39,177 bases of DNA from Fibrobacter succinogenes (GCA_902779055.1 CACZAD010000036.1:1-39177); one strand, 5' to 3'. Shown: positions 8,759-17,915, numbered from the stretch's first letter. A program made the numbers and translations. Notes: generated by a model from the sequence alone, not told the origin.

Positions 8759-9826
8759 TTACACCCCTTCCTTTACGAACAACTGTTCCAACTGGTCCGG
8801 GCTAGACGAACGAGCAAGCGCATCGAAGCGGTCAATCTTGTGGTTCTTGACGAGATCACACAAGCACATGTTCATCGTGTTCATACCGAACTTCTGACCA
8901 ATTTCAATCATGGATTCAATCTGGTGGACCTTGTCGTCACGGATCAACGCACGGATACCCGGCGTCACGTTCATGACTTCGTACGCCATCACGCGGCCAC
9001 CGCCAATTTTCGGCAAAAGGGTCTGGCAAATGACACCCTGCAGCACGAACGAGAGCTGCGTACGCACGGTCTGCTGTTCGCCCTTCGGGAAAGCGTCGAC
9101 CACACGGTTGATGGTCTGCACGCAGGAGTTCGTATGAAGCGTCGCAAAGGTCAAGTGACCGGTTTCTGCAATGGTAAGCGCGGCGCGGATCGTTTCCAAG
9201 TCACGCATTTCGCCGATGAGCACCACGTCCGGGTCCTGACGGAGGGCCATCTTCAGTGCCTGGGCAAAGCTGTGCGTGTCACTACCGACTTCGCGCTGGT
9301 TGATCATGCATCCCTGATGCTTGTGCAAAAATTCGATCGGGTCCTCGACCGTCAAAATGTGGTCGTGACGTTCCTTGTTGATCTTGTCGATCATTGCGGC
9401 CAAGGTCGTCGACTTACCGGAACCGGTAGCACCCGTCACCAGGACAAGTCCGGAGGGTCGGGTCGTAAATTCGGCCATGATCTTCGGAAGACCAAGGTCC
9501 TTAAAGGTCTTGATATCAAGCGGAATAATACGGAGGGCAAGCGCCACGCAGCCACGCTGCAGGTAGGCGTTCGCACGGAAACGCGCAAGATTTGCAATGC
9601 CGAATGAAAAGTCGCATTCCTTCTGCTGTTCAAAAGTCTTTTTCTGGGCTTCATTCATCAAGCTGTAAGTCATACGCATGGTTTCGTCGGGCTTGAGCTT
9701 GTTCTCCCCGATGGGGGTGAGCTTGCCGGAAAGACGAATAAGAGGGGGTGCGCCGGCCGTAATATGCAAGTCGGACGCGCCTCGTTTAACCATTTCTGCT
9801 AAAAGATCTTGAATGTTATATGCCAT
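8759..9826 (-). CDS. pilT: Type IV pilus retraction ATPase PilT
   Basis: A 355-residue hexameric ATPase predicted to depolymerise pili, driving twitching or adhesion to surfaces such as plant fibre. Visible motifs are the PAS-like N-terminus ending in ARFRANAY, Walker A GATGSGKST (132-140), the Asp box EDPIEF (161-166), atypical Walker B DVVLIGEMRD (200-209) and the His box TLHTN (229-233). Length and motif spacing match PilT closely and there is no N-terminal MshEN domain as in the assembly ATPase PilB. pilC follows directly. Confidence 0.95.
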   Translation of the reverse strand: MAYNIQDLLAEMVKRGASDLHITAGAPPLIRLSGKLTPIGENKLKPDETMRMTYSLMNEAQKKTFEQQKECDFSFGIANLARFRANAYLQRGCVALALRIIPLDIKTFKDLGLPKIMAEFTTRPSGLVLVTGATGSGKSTTLAAMIDKINKERHDHILTVEDPIEFLHKHQGCMINQREVGSDTHSFAQALKMALRQDPDVVLIGEMRDLETIRAALTIAETGHLTFATLHTNSCVQTINRVVDAFPKGEQQTVRTQLSFVLQGVICQTLLPKIGGGRVMAYEVMNVTPGIRALIRDDKVHQIESMIEIGQKFGMNTMNMCLCDLVKNHKIDRFDALARSSSPDQLEQLFVKEGV

Positions 9827-9877
9827 GCACTAGAATATAATTTAAAAAGCCCAAAAATTTCATAAATTCTTTACACA

Positions 9878-10396
9878 ATGCGTTTATCCACTTACCAATT
9901 ATTGGCTTTGATCGGGGGAATCGTTTTCCTAGTTATTGCGCTATTCGCTATCGGAAAGCAGCAAGACCGACGATTCAACTTCCCGGAAACGGTCGTGAAC
10001 TTCACGGCCGACAATGTCATGGGGGGAAAGTCGGACTACGCAAGCGAAAAAGGAACCGCAACGCTGATCGTCCTTACCGCCTCCTGGTGCCCGGCATGCC
10101 GGGCGGAATTGCCAACACTCAAACAGTTCCACGAGGAATTCGGCCCCAAGGGGCTCAAGATCTTGATGATCGACGAGGACGATTCAAAGAAGGTCGCCCG
10201 CAAGTACAAGAAGAGTACGGAAATGCCGTGGACGATGCTCCACTGGAACTACGACGCCCTCAAGGCTCTCGGCAGTCCGAGCGTGATTCCCGTAAGCTTT
10301 GTCGTGGACAAGGACGACAAGATCCAGCACGTGGACGTCGGGACGCTCAACGAACTGAGAGTCCGGCACGAGCTCAAGAGACTGCTGGGGAAGTAA
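9878..10396 (+). CDS. Membrane-anchored thioredoxin-like protein (TlpA/ResA type)
   Basis: A 172-residue protein with one N-terminal membrane segment (about 6-25) and a periplasmic thioredoxin fold. The redox motif is WCPAC (Cys71, Cys74) and the cis-Pro region is SVIPVSFVVD. Such proteins reduce disulfides on client proteins outside the cytoplasm, often during cytochrome maturation, though no cytochrome genes are nearby. It diverges from pilT across 51 bases. The start has only a weak ribosome-binding site. Confidence 0.85.
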   Translation: MRLSTYQLLALIGGIVFLVIALFAIGKQQDRRFNFPETVVNFTADNVMGGKSDYASEKGTATLIVLTASWCPACRAELPTLKQFHEEFGPKGLKILMIDEDDSKKVARKYKKSTEMPWTMLHWNYDALKALGSPSVIPVSFVVDKDDKIQHVDVGTLNELRVRHELKRLLGK

Positions 10397-10415
10397 TTAA
10401 AAGGCGATGTTAAAG

Positions 10416-10545
10416 GTGATCCCGGAACGGAGTCCGGGATGACAAAGAGGCCGGGGTGACAGTGCAAAGTGTCCGGGGTGACAATGCAGAAGCAATGCTA
10501 AAGGCGATCCCGGCACAAGGCCGGGATGACAGGCCAGGATGACAG
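10416..10545. repeat. Array of REP-like palindromes
   Basis: The gap between convergent tlpA-like and epmA genes contains two full units, GTGATCCCGGA...TCCGGGATGAC (about 10416-10443) and CGATCCCGGC...GCCGGGATGAC (about 10505-10530), plus three partial GGGGTGAC or GGATGAC arms. It is the densest cluster of this element in the window. Confidence 0.75.
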
Positions 10546-10546
10546 T

Positions 10547-11518
10547 TTAAGCGATGGGACTTGGGAAGAGGATCACGTCAGCGATTTCTTCTTTACCGAG
10601 GGCGAGCATGAACAGGCGGTCAAGTCCAAGCGCCACACCGGAACAGGCAGGCATTCCCGATTCCAGCGCTGCAAGGAACCGTTCGTCCAGCGGAGGCAGA
10701 GGCTTGTTCATCCCCTTGCGAATTTCCAAGTCCGCATTGAAGCGGCGACGCTGTTCCACCGCATCCGTGAGTTCCGTATAACCGTTGCAGAGTTCCACCT
10801 GATTCACGAACAGCTCGAAGCGGCGAGCCCACACACGACCATCCTGGTCGGTGTAGGTCTGCGCGAGCGCAGCCTGCGATGGCGGATAATCCAAGATGAA
10901 CTCGGGGCCGTTACTCGCCAGCGCGGGCTCGACCAAGAATACCATCATGTAATCCCACCACTCTTCGCGAGTGAGCGCCTCGCTGCCTACAGGCACGGGA
11001 ACATCACGCGATGCGCAAGCATCCGCAAAATCCGAAAGCTTTTCGCAGAACGGATCGATTCCAGCATAATTCCTGAACGCATCAATCCAGCGGGTGCGGC
11101 GGGCATTTAATTTGGTTCCAATGATTTCGCTCACGAGGTCTTCGACTTCGTCCATGAGCTTTTCTTGCGGCATGCCCACGCGGTACCATTCCACCATCGA
11201 AAATTCGTTGTTGTGGTGGCCGCCGAATTCATCCTTGCGGAACGACTTTGTAATCTGGAAAATGTCCCCGAAGTTCGCGGCAAGCAAACGCTTCATATGA
11301 AATTCCGGGCTCGTCATCATAAACCGCTTGGGGTCTTCGATTTCAAAATAATCGAGCTGCGGATCCGTTCCGCCATATGCAGAAAGCACAGGCGTCTCGA
11401 CTTCGAGCGCATTACGACGAACAAAGAAATCACGGACCTTGGTCATCAGCGCTTGGCGCTTGATCCAGGTCTCACGCGAACAGGTGGGCGCAAATGCGCC
11501 CGACTTCAGGTTTTCCAT
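10547..11518 (-). CDS. epmA: Elongation factor P--(R)-beta-lysine ligase EpmA
   Basis: A 323-residue class II lysyl-tRNA-synthetase paralogue (GenX/PoxA) lacking the tRNA anticodon-binding domain, predicted to attach beta-lysine to elongation factor P. Motif 1 is in FLEVETPVL-like ALEVETPVLS, motif 2 around FRKDEFGGHHNNEFSMVEW, and motif 3 is GVALGLDRLFML near the C-terminus. At about 320 residues it is the length of EpmA, not full LysRS. Its ATG directly abuts the TAG of the gene upstream, implying coupled translation. EpmB and EF-P are not in the window. Confidence 0.93.
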   Translation of the reverse strand: MENLKSGAFAPTCSRETWIKRQALMTKVRDFFVRRNALEVETPVLSAYGGTDPQLDYFEIEDPKRFMMTSPEFHMKRLLAANFGDIFQITKSFRKDEFGGHHNNEFSMVEWYRVGMPQEKLMDEVEDLVSEIIGTKLNARRTRWIDAFRNYAGIDPFCEKLSDFADACASRDVPVPVGSEALTREEWWDYMMVFLVEPALASNGPEFILDYPPSQAALAQTYTDQDGRVWARRFELFVNQVELCNGYTELTDAVEQRRRFNADLEIRKGMNKPLPPLDERFLAALESGMPACSGVALGLDRLFMLALGKEEIADVILFPSPIA

Positions 11519-12898
11519 CTATTCAGCTCCGGCGACACAACGGACCGCAAGATAGAAACTCGGATCCACCGTGATTGAGCCGACATCCCTATCAGATGCA
11601 AACATCGTGCGAGCCTTGCCACGAGAATCGGTATCAACATCAGCCGTCCAGAAGTAGGCGCCGTCACCCATCGTCGTGCAGACGCCGCTCTTGTTGGCAT
11701 AGCCACCGAACATGGCCGTGAATGCGTAATCGTCGCTGCCGTTGCTCTTGAGCTTGAGAGCGGCTTCGCGGGCACCACCGGCATATTCTTCGAGCTTTTT
11801 CCAGTCTGCATCCGTGGCGAGATGATAGCCATCCGGGCAGGCCGTCTTGGCAGCTTCTTGCGTGTAGAGTCGACCGAAGGTCTTGCAATTTCCGTCATCG
11901 CGGTCATAGCACATCGAGCCGTCCTTGGCATCGTAATTCAGGTTTTCCACGAACCAGTTTACACCGCCAATTTCCTTGACCTTATAAACTTTTTTGTCGC
12001 GTTTATCAACAAAGTTCTTGAACACCGGGCAACGCGTGCTGAAACCTTCGGCAGAAAGGATCGGATCGACCTTCCCCTTCCAGGCCGTACAGAAACGGAA
12101 CAGCTGGCCGCCCGGGAGAGATGTCTTTTCGGCCTTGTGCTTCGCGGCCCAAGTCTTCACATAGTTCACGCCAGTCACAGCAGTATCTGGGATTGAAAGG
12201 ACCTTGGCATACTTGCTCGTGAATGCGGCATACGTTCCGGCAACAGACATCGGAGCCTTCCAGAAGCCATCCGTAAGGCCCGTGCGGAGAGCCGCAAAAA
12301 CCGGCGACGGCTTATAAATCCTGATCGTCTTATCAACCATCTGTTCAGGATTCTTCTTGCAGTTGACATCGTGATTGATTGCCATCAGAGAATTGGCATC
12401 CACCTTGCACTGGGCTATGCACTTTGTTCGAGCGGCACCCTTCTTGGGGCACGGTTTCCAGACCGTCGTGTCGACACTCACCAGGGACTGCTTACCAAAA
12501 GCCTTCGTCTTGGTTGCCACTTTAGCCACTTCGTCAAGCGTCTTGAGAGCCTTGCCACTCCCCTTTTCTGCATCAGCGAACAAATAATTGATCACTCCCG
12601 TGCAAGCATTGGCCGCATTTGCCATTCCGCAAACTTTTGTTCCAAATCCATATGCAAACTGCGACGGACAGGCCGCAAAGGCTTCGTCCGGCATCTGCTT
12701 GAAAACTTTTGCGTAAATATTCGACGCGTTCTTTGCAGACATCTTGCCGCAATAAATTTCTTCCATTTCGCCGGAATCAACAATTTTGCGCACTTTTTTC
12801 CAGTTGTTCGAATCGACAGCCTTGCGGAGCGCATCCTGCGCAAAAGCACCCTGAGCCAAAAATGCGGAAATCAAACCCGCCACGAAAAAATGCTTCAT
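11519..12898 (-). CDS. Secreted protein with Fibrobacter succinogenes major paralogous domain
   Basis: A 459-residue exported protein with signal peptide MKHFFVAGLISAFLAQGAFA. Residues about 20-300 form a Cys-rich region I do not recognise. The C-terminal part (about 305-459) carries the Fib_succ_major domain (TIGR02145 type): KEIGGVNWFVENLNYD, CYDRDDGNCKTFGRLYT, ACPDGYHLATDADWKKLE and a closing VRCVAG. This paralogous family is characteristic of Fibrobacter cell-surface proteins; its role is unknown. epmA follows with no gap. Confidence 0.88.
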   Translation of the reverse strand: MKHFFVAGLISAFLAQGAFAQDALRKAVDSNNWKKVRKIVDSGEMEEIYCGKMSAKNASNIYAKVFKQMPDEAFAACPSQFAYGFGTKVCGMANAANACTGVINYLFADAEKGSGKALKTLDEVAKVATKTKAFGKQSLVSVDTTVWKPCPKKGAARTKCIAQCKVDANSLMAINHDVNCKKNPEQMVDKTIRIYKPSPVFAALRTGLTDGFWKAPMSVAGTYAAFTSKYAKVLSIPDTAVTGVNYVKTWAAKHKAEKTSLPGGQLFRFCTAWKGKVDPILSAEGFSTRCPVFKNFVDKRDKKVYKVKEIGGVNWFVENLNYDAKDGSMCYDRDDGNCKTFGRLYTQEAAKTACPDGYHLATDADWKKLEEYAGGAREAALKLKSNGSDDYAFTAMFGGYANKSGVCTTMGDGAYFWTADVDTDSRGKARTMFASDRDVGSITVDPSFYLAVRCVAGAE

Positions 12899-13125
12899 CT
12901 AAACCTCTTTTTTCCTTTACTAGATCCCTCAACAAATGCCATTCGAGAAATAATGGTTCCCCTACGCTTCGCTTCGAGGATGACTGCTCGGGATGACTGT
13001 TGAATAGTTTAAATATATTACGAATTATAACCAATACTTAACGCAGAAGCAAAAAAATTGTTGCACACTAATAATATTTTACTATTGTAAGCCACCTATC
13101 ATATAGGTTTTCTATCTTTGACACC

Positions 13126-14352
13126 ATGTTTAATGCAGAACTCACACGCAATGAATTTCCGATGCTAGTCGCTGGCGACAAGGAGCAAAAGCCCCTCGCC
13201 TTTTTGGACAGCACCGCAACAACACAAAAGCCCGCCTGCGTCATCGACGCAATGGATGATTTTTACCGCGAGCACTACAGCTCCGTAAAACGCGGAGTGT
13301 ACCGCCTGAGCGCCCGCACCACGGAAGCGTTCGAAAAGACGCGCAAGGATATTGCGAAGTTCATCAACGCCAAAACCGAAGACGAAATCGTGTTCACCCG
13401 CGGCACCACCGAGAGCATCAATCTCGTGGCCTGGAGCTACGGACGCAAGTTCTTTAACGAAGGCGACGAAATTTTAATCAGCGCATTGGAGCATCACGCA
13501 AACATCGTGAGCTGGCAACTCGTTGCCGAAATGAAGGGCGCCAAAATCAAGGTCATCCCCGTCAAGGACGATGGCGACTTGGACTTGAGCAAGCTCCCGG
13601 AACTTTTGACGCCGCGCACCAAGATGGTCGCCGTCGCCCATGTGAGCAACTCCGTCGGTACGGTAAACCCGATCGAAGAAATCATCACCACGGTGCGCAA
13701 GCTCGCCCCGCAGGCAAAAGTGTTGATTGACGCCGCCCAGAGTTCCAGCCACATCAAGATTGACGTGCAGAAGCTGGACTGCGATTTCCTCGCCTTCAGC
13801 GGCCACAAGATGTACGGCCCGACCGGTATCGGCGTGCTTTACGGCAAGTACGACGTACTCGACAGCATGCCGCCTTGGCACGGCGGTGGCGAAATGATCA
13901 AGAATGTGACTTTCGAAAAGACGACCTACGCCGATGTCCCCGCACGCTTTGAAGCTGGCACGCCCGCCATTGCCGAAGTCATCGGTCTCGGAAAGGCTGT
14001 AGAATGGCTGAACGAAAAAGGCCTTGAAAACATCCGTGAGCACGAAGCACAAATTACGCAGTACGCCTTGAAGCAGCTCGCCGAAATCCCGCAAGTAAAA
14101 GTCCTCGGTAACCCGAAGGAACGCGGCGCTCTCATCAGCATTACTTTAGACGGAATTGCCGTCGGCGATGCAGCGATGATTCTCGACGAAGAAAATGTCG
14201 CCGTACGCAGCGGACACCATTGCGCTCAGCCAGTGATGGACCGCTTTGGGCTTGACGCCACGCTCCGCTTGAGCTTTGGCGCCTACACGCTCGAACGCGA
14301 CATCGACCGCTTTGTCGCAGGGATTAAACGCGTATTACGCTTGTTCAGATAA
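13126..14352 (+). CDS. sufS: Cysteine desulfurase SufS
   Basis: A 408-residue PLP enzyme (class V aminotransferase fold) that takes sulfur from cysteine as a persulfide for Fe-S cluster assembly. PLP-binding Lys228 is in FSGHKMYGP, and catalytic Cys366 is in RSGHHCAQP, the group II (SufS/CsdA) pattern with a short active-site loop. The N-terminus has FPML and the strand LAFLDSTATT. No other suf gene is adjacent, and a terminator follows at once, so it is transcribed alone. The Fe-S-rich nitrogenase-like proteins further along would add to demand for this activity. Confidence 0.94.
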   Translation: MFNAELTRNEFPMLVAGDKEQKPLAFLDSTATTQKPACVIDAMDDFYREHYSSVKRGVYRLSARTTEAFEKTRKDIAKFINAKTEDEIVFTRGTTESINLVAWSYGRKFFNEGDEILISALEHHANIVSWQLVAEMKGAKIKVIPVKDDGDLDLSKLPELLTPRTKMVAVAHVSNSVGTVNPIEEIITTVRKLAPQAKVLIDAAQSSSHIKIDVQKLDCDFLAFSGHKMYGPTGIGVLYGKYDVLDSMPPWHGGGEMIKNVTFEKTTYADVPARFEAGTPAIAEVIGLGKAVEWLNEKGLENIREHEAQITQYALKQLAEIPQVKVLGNPKERGALISITLDGIAVGDAAMILDEENVAVRSGHHCAQPVMDRFGLDATLRLSFGAYTLERDIDRFVAGIKRVLRLFR

Positions 14353-14376
14353 TCCAAACGGAATATATGAAAATTG

Positions 14377-14404
14377 AAAAGGTAGTCGAAAGACTACCTT
14401 TTTT
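14377..14404 (+). terminator. Rho-independent terminator of sufS
   Basis: AAAAGGTAGTC-GAAA-GACTACCTTTT (14377-14402) then Ts. The A/T symmetry would let it also stop transcripts of the convergent Rpn gene. Confidence 0.92.
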
Positions 14405-14413
14405 GTTACAGAC

Positions 14414-15379
14414 TCATTTTTTTGACGCTTTTTCCTGCATCGCTTTGGCTTCCTGAATCTTTTCTTCAGGAATTCCAAGTTGGCGCATAACATCCAATGC
14501 CTTGTCGAACCCCTTTTCAACACCAGCTTTTTCAGCGGCACGGCGGGCATCCCCGGCGCTTACAAAGCCCATTCTCTGTCCGATACTTTTCCATGCCATC
14601 CGAAGTTCTTCCACGGTACTTTCGTCAATATACTCTCCCAAAAAACCTTCAAGCTGAGAGCAGCGTGAAAGCTTGCTTTCACATTGCCGAAGCGAAGGGG
14701 TTTTCTGTAAATATAATATGATTTTTTCGACAAGGGTAGACTGCTCATTGCTAGGCATTTTACGAAGTATAGTTTCAACATTCGGGATAGCGGCCTTAAA
14801 ACCTTCAGGACTGAAAGCGTACTTCATCGCCATTGCCCCGACTGCCGCCGCAGGGGAATCAGATTCAACACAGGCAATATCGTCAGCCAAGGCAAGATTC
14901 ACAAGTACGCACTCAAAAGGAAGTTCATTTCCCTGGAATTTAGCACGCGCTTTTTTGCGAAATTCAGCCAAAGGATCCCATCCGGTAGGGCCGTTATAAA
15001 TGATAATAGCCTTCGTCGGAATCCAACTGAAAACCTCGTCTTCGTGATCCATAATGACTCGAAGAGCGTAACGCCCGACTTGATTGAGTACGCTCTTCTC
15101 CTGTTTAGACTTGTGCTCTAAAAGGATACCGACATTAATTTCGCCACCTCCCGAGAGATGTGCCTTAAACGCAATGTCCGCCTCGCCGCGTTCCCCAACT
15201 TCGCTATAAGTGTCCGGCAGACGCACAAGCGTATCCAAGTTTACGCCTGCAAGTACCCTATTAAGATCGCTATTGTTTTTACTACAGATGTTCAACAGCG
15301 CCTTGGCATTCTTGGGAACGCTATAGACATAGCGGAAGAATCCATCGTGATCACGTGAGCGCGTTTTTTCTTGACTCAT
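14414..15379 (-). CDS. Rpn family recombination-promoting nuclease / putative transposase
   Basis: A 321-residue member of the PD-(D/E)XK Rpn (YhgA-like) family. HDGFFRYVYSVPKNAKALL opens the domain; Asp68 (GEADIAF) and Glu88-x-Lys90 (LLEHKSK) form the catalytic set. The C-terminal third is helical and ends with GFDKALDVMRQLGIPEEKIQ, a typical family tail. E. coli RpnA homologues promote RecA-independent DNA transfer. The gene stands alone with AGGAGG before its start and no inverted repeats flanking it, so I do not call it an insertion element. Confidence 0.88.
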   Translation of the reverse strand: MSQEKTRSRDHDGFFRYVYSVPKNAKALLNICSKNNSDLNRVLAGVNLDTLVRLPDTYSEVGERGEADIAFKAHLSGGGEINVGILLEHKSKQEKSVLNQVGRYALRVIMDHEDEVFSWIPTKAIIIYNGPTGWDPLAEFRKKARAKFQGNELPFECVLVNLALADDIACVESDSPAAAVGAMAMKYAFSPEGFKAAIPNVETILRKMPSNEQSTLVEKIILYLQKTPSLRQCESKLSRCSQLEGFLGEYIDESTVEELRMAWKSIGQRMGFVSAGDARRAAEKAGVEKGFDKALDVMRQLGIPEEKIQEAKAMQEKASKK

Positions 15380-15407
15380 TTAGCCTCCTGGTTTTGGAAA
15401 AAGAAAA

Positions 15408-15428
15408 ACATCCGATTTTTTCGGATGT
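15408..15428 (-). terminator. Terminator for the PLD-like gene
   Basis: ACATCCGA-N5-TCGGATGT, followed on the minus strand by TTTTTC. It lies about 110 bases past the stop at 15540 and just before the Rpn ribosome-binding site. Confidence 0.7.
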
Positions 15429-15539
15429 CTGAGGCCATTTCAAGGGTTATGCAGTAATGTACCAATATTTGGATATAGTGGCAAGCGCAGTTCCGTAACT
15501 TATTTGTAAAATAAATTCATTTGACTTCAATAAGAATAT

Positions 15540-16061
15540 TTATTTAATTCTATCGCTACAGAATTCTTGGCGCCCGCATTTTTCGCAGTGGGCGCCCATC
15601 CAAAGCGTGTCGAATTGTTCGATGGCGGGTTCAACGATTTGCGGGTCGTTCGTGAGGATTCCCGCCTCGAAGTTGCGACGGAGGGAACTTTTCATGCCGA
15701 TGCCTGCGCCTGTCAAGTTTGCAGAGCCGATGTAAGCGGTTTCAAGGTCGAATATCATCATCTTGAAATGCACTCGCGGACACATGACGCGTTCCAAGTC
15801 GGTTGCGAGAATCTTATAGCGGTCGAAATCTTCACGAAAATTAGGGCCGGGTTCTTTTGCATGAATGAGCCGCACACCCACGCCACGCTTGAGCAAACCT
15901 GCGAGCTGTCCGAGCAACGGCATTGATTCGCCGTTCTGCTTCACATAAACATCCTTGATGTCGGCGGTGCCGATCCAGAGCGTTTCGCGGACTGTCGCGA
16001 TACGGGAAATCACTTCGGAATAGTGTTCTTCGTTTTGGATGTACTTGGTGAAGGTCGGCAT
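15540..16061 (-). CDS. Phospholipase-D-like (HKD) protein
   Basis: From the ATG at 16061 this is 173 residues with a single HxKxxxxD motif, VHFKMMIFD (His98, Lys100, Asp105), followed by AYIGSANLTGAG, as in PLD-family nucleases of the Nuc/helicase-associated type. The C-terminus has a Cys cluster, HCEKCGRQEFC, that may bind zinc. A single HKD motif implies a dimeric active site. An upstream GTG at 16133 would add 24 residues, but that stretch includes the palindrome TTGTCGCGCGACAA and looks non-coding; neither start has a good ribosome-binding site. Substrate unknown. Confidence 0.75.
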   Translation of the reverse strand: MPTFTKYIQNEEHYSEVISRIATVRETLWIGTADIKDVYVKQNGESMPLLGQLAGLLKRGVGVRLIHAKEPGPNFREDFDRYKILATDLERVMCPRVHFKMMIFDLETAYIGSANLTGAGIGMKSSLRRNFEAGILTNDPQIVEPAIEQFDTLWMGAHCEKCGRQEFCSDRIK

Positions 16062-16145
16062 AGAAAGAAATATAGTATTGTCGCGCGACAATAGATGTCG
16101 TCGGATTTCACCAGAAGATGTCCGCCTAGCCACATTCGGCTAGGT

Positions 16146-16382
16146 TTACAGGGCCGGCTCGTGTCCACCTTTAACGGGACTTTTAACGCAACGCGCATTC
16201 ACCATTGCAAATATTGACGGAAACTGGAGCCCGCAATATTTGCAGGTGTACTTGGATTTTTCGCTTCCTTCGTACAGCACGTGATTCGCCCCGCCGCCCT
16301 GTTTTGCACAGCGAGCGTTCACCAATGCAAAAACCGACGGGAATGCAATTCCGCAATGTTTGCAATAGAATTTTGAAGGCAT
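16146..16382 (-). CDS. Small tandem CxxC-C motif protein (putative zinc binder)
   Basis: A 78-residue protein built from two copies of one motif: YCKHCGIAFPSVFALVNARC (Cys7, Cys10, Cys25) and TCKYCGLQFPSIFAMVNARC (Cys47, Cys50, Cys65), joined by a Gly-rich linker. CxxC plus a third Cys, with His or another residue as fourth ligand, suggests two small zinc knuckles. I know no function for this motif. It follows the EcsC gene by 7 bases on the same strand and probably shares its transcript. Confidence 0.75.
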   Translation of the reverse strand: MPSKFYCKHCGIAFPSVFALVNARCAKQGGGANHVLYEGSEKSKYTCKYCGLQFPSIFAMVNARCVKSPVKGGHEPAL

Positions 16383-16389
16383 CGGAATC

Positions 16390-17088
16390 CTACTTGTCTA
16401 ATTGGATTTCTTTCTTCGTTATATCGTCAATAAAAGTTTTAATAGCCTTTTTGCCCACGAAACCCGTCGTTGCACCATCAAAAACGGCTCCGACAACAGC
16501 ACCAAGGACAGGAATACCCTTGCCAATGTTAATGACGCCCTTCGAGCCAAACTTTGTAATCAGGCGGAATCCTACGGCCTGATTAATTTTTGTCAGCATT
16601 TTACCTGTAATTAGCGGCATTAATTTTTTCAACGTAACTTTCTGAGCAATTTCAATTCCAGCCTTTTTAGCGACATTAGAAACGCTCTCACCCAACAGGC
16701 AACATTTAATCGCGATCTGGAGCCTGTCATCTTTAAAATCACGAACGCCACCAATATAAGCAACAGCAGCCACCATCCGTATTTGGATGAACAGCACGCT
16801 GGCAACATTAACTGGCAAAGTAACAATAGTCGTCAAAAAGCCGCCTAAACCTGTTATGGCACCATCAATAGCCGCCTTCGTACTTTGCCATCTCACGAGC
16901 GATTTTGCCGCATCCAATGGAGTTTCATGTTTTGCCAAATACTGTTCTGCAAGTTCCGAAGCCGAGGCCGTTCCAGGAACAGAGCCACTGATCACAGCTT
17001 CGTAAATTTTGTCAATTCCCTTCAAAATCACATTTTGGGACTGATCATTAGACTGAGCATTATTTTTTTCGATTTCCGTAATTTCCAT
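16390..17088 (-). CDS. EcsC family protein
   Basis: A 232-residue protein with the EcsC domain: an amphipathic N-terminal helix region, a hydrophobic stretch about 75-100 (GAITGLGGFLTTIVTLPVNV), RMVAAVAYIGG, and a Gly/Val-rich C-terminal membrane region (KGIPVLGAVVGAVFDG). I set the start at 17088 (MEITEIEK) because AAGGA lies at the right distance; a TTG six bases upstream is possible. EcsC proteins are membrane-associated with unclear biochemistry. Neighbours are a four-helix membrane protein and a DUF1232 protein. Confidence 0.82.
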   Translation of the reverse strand: MEITEIEKNNAQSNDQSQNVILKGIDKIYEAVISGSVPGTASASELAEQYLAKHETPLDAAKSLVRWQSTKAAIDGAITGLGGFLTTIVTLPVNVASVLFIQIRMVAAVAYIGGVRDFKDDRLQIAIKCCLLGESVSNVAKKAGIEIAQKVTLKKLMPLITGKMLTKINQAVGFRLITKFGSKGVINIGKGIPVLGAVVGAVFDGATTGFVGKKAIKTFIDDITKKEIQLDK

Positions 17089-17128
17089 ATGCAATCCTTA
17101 TTTAATTTATTCAATACCAAATTTTAAA

Positions 17129-17545
17129 TTACCATCTACAAAACCTTATAAACATATAAATATTTCTTATAAGCCACGCCAAATAAAGGATGCCTAAAAA
17201 GATCATAAATCCATTTATAGGATCCGCGTTATAGAACACACCGATAGACAGAGATTTACCAAAGATAAGCTTGTAGCCTCCGGCTATCAGCAATTCCCAA
17301 AGACGGGTGAAATAAAGCAAGAAACCGACAGCCCAACTGACAACAGATGTTACAAGCGACGCACCGAGAGTCCATAACGCCATTGCAGCTGTGTCCAATA
17401 GTTTGCCTTTGGGATTCAGCATATTAAAGAAGAACAATCCAGCATTAAGGCAGAAAATGACTAATATGAAAAGAAAATCATCCCAAGGGTTGCCAAAAAA
17501 GAACAGCATTACAAACAAAATCAATATACAAGATAGCACAATCAA
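17129..17545 (-). CDS. Membrane protein of unknown function
   Basis: A 138-residue protein with about four membrane segments (near 3-18, 23-42, 58-80 and 108-132). The frame opens with TTG, and an in-frame GTG two codons later has the better distance to AAAGGA, so the start is uncertain by two residues. I see no known domain. It lies 41 bases downstream of the DUF1232 gene and 41 bases upstream of the EcsC gene. Confidence 0.65.
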   Translation of the reverse strand: MIVLSCILILFVMLFFFGNPWDDFLFILVIFCLNAGLFFFNMLNPKGKLLDTAAMALWTLGASLVTSVVSWAVGFLLYFTRLWELLIAGGYKLIFGKSLSIGVFYNADPINGFMIFLGILYLAWLIRNIYMFIRFCRW

Positions 17546-17585
17546 ATCCTTTTTTGTTTCTAAGTTCCTATTTCTCTAAAAAACG

Positions 17586-17915
17586 CTATTTCACTATCAG
17601 GGCGACAATCGCAGCGATCAGTCCACCCAAAAGCAGCACCGCGATAACCACGGCTATAATCATAAGCCACTTCACGTACTTCACAATTTTCACCATAGCG
17701 GAATTCTGATTCGACGAAAATTGCTGGACTGCATTCAGAGTCGCTGTCGCAAGCAGGCCAAAATCATCAAACCAGCCCAATACCGGAATCGTGTCAGGAG
17801 CCATATCAACAGGCGAAGCCGTGTAAAGCAACGATACAATCACAAAGAAAATTGCAAGCCCTTTTTGGAAAGGGGACGCGCCATTCATTTGCGCTATTTC
17901 ATGGTCTTTTTCCAT
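17586..17915 (-). CDS. DUF1232 (YkvA-like) membrane protein
   Basis: A 109-residue protein. The DUF1232 signature LYTASPVDMAPDTIPVLGWFDDFGLL occupies about 31-56 (shown here in parts: SPVDMAPD, IPVLGWFDD). A second membrane segment lies at about 82-107 (WLMIIAVVIAVLLLGG). The family is widespread and uncharacterised. It is the first gene of a minus-strand set with the 138-residue membrane protein, EcsC and the tandem-CxxC protein. Confidence 0.8.
   Translation of the reverse strand: MEKDHEIAQMNGASPFQKGLAIFFVIVSLLYTASPVDMAPDTIPVLGWFDDFGLLATATLNAVQQFSSNQNSAMVKIVKYVKWLMIIAVVIAVLLLGGLIAAIVALIVK

Noticed and set aside
14414..15379. Rpn-family gene as an insertion sequence
   Set aside because: No flanking inverted repeats or target duplication are visible, and the gene has its own promoter-proximal ribosome-binding site between two terminators.
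16062..16133. N-terminal extension of the PLD-like protein from the GTG at 16133
   Set aside because: The stretch contains the 14-base palindrome TTGTCGCGCGACAA and a TAGCC/GGCTA hairpin and its residues do not resemble a PLD N-terminus, so it is more likely untranslated, though this is not certain.
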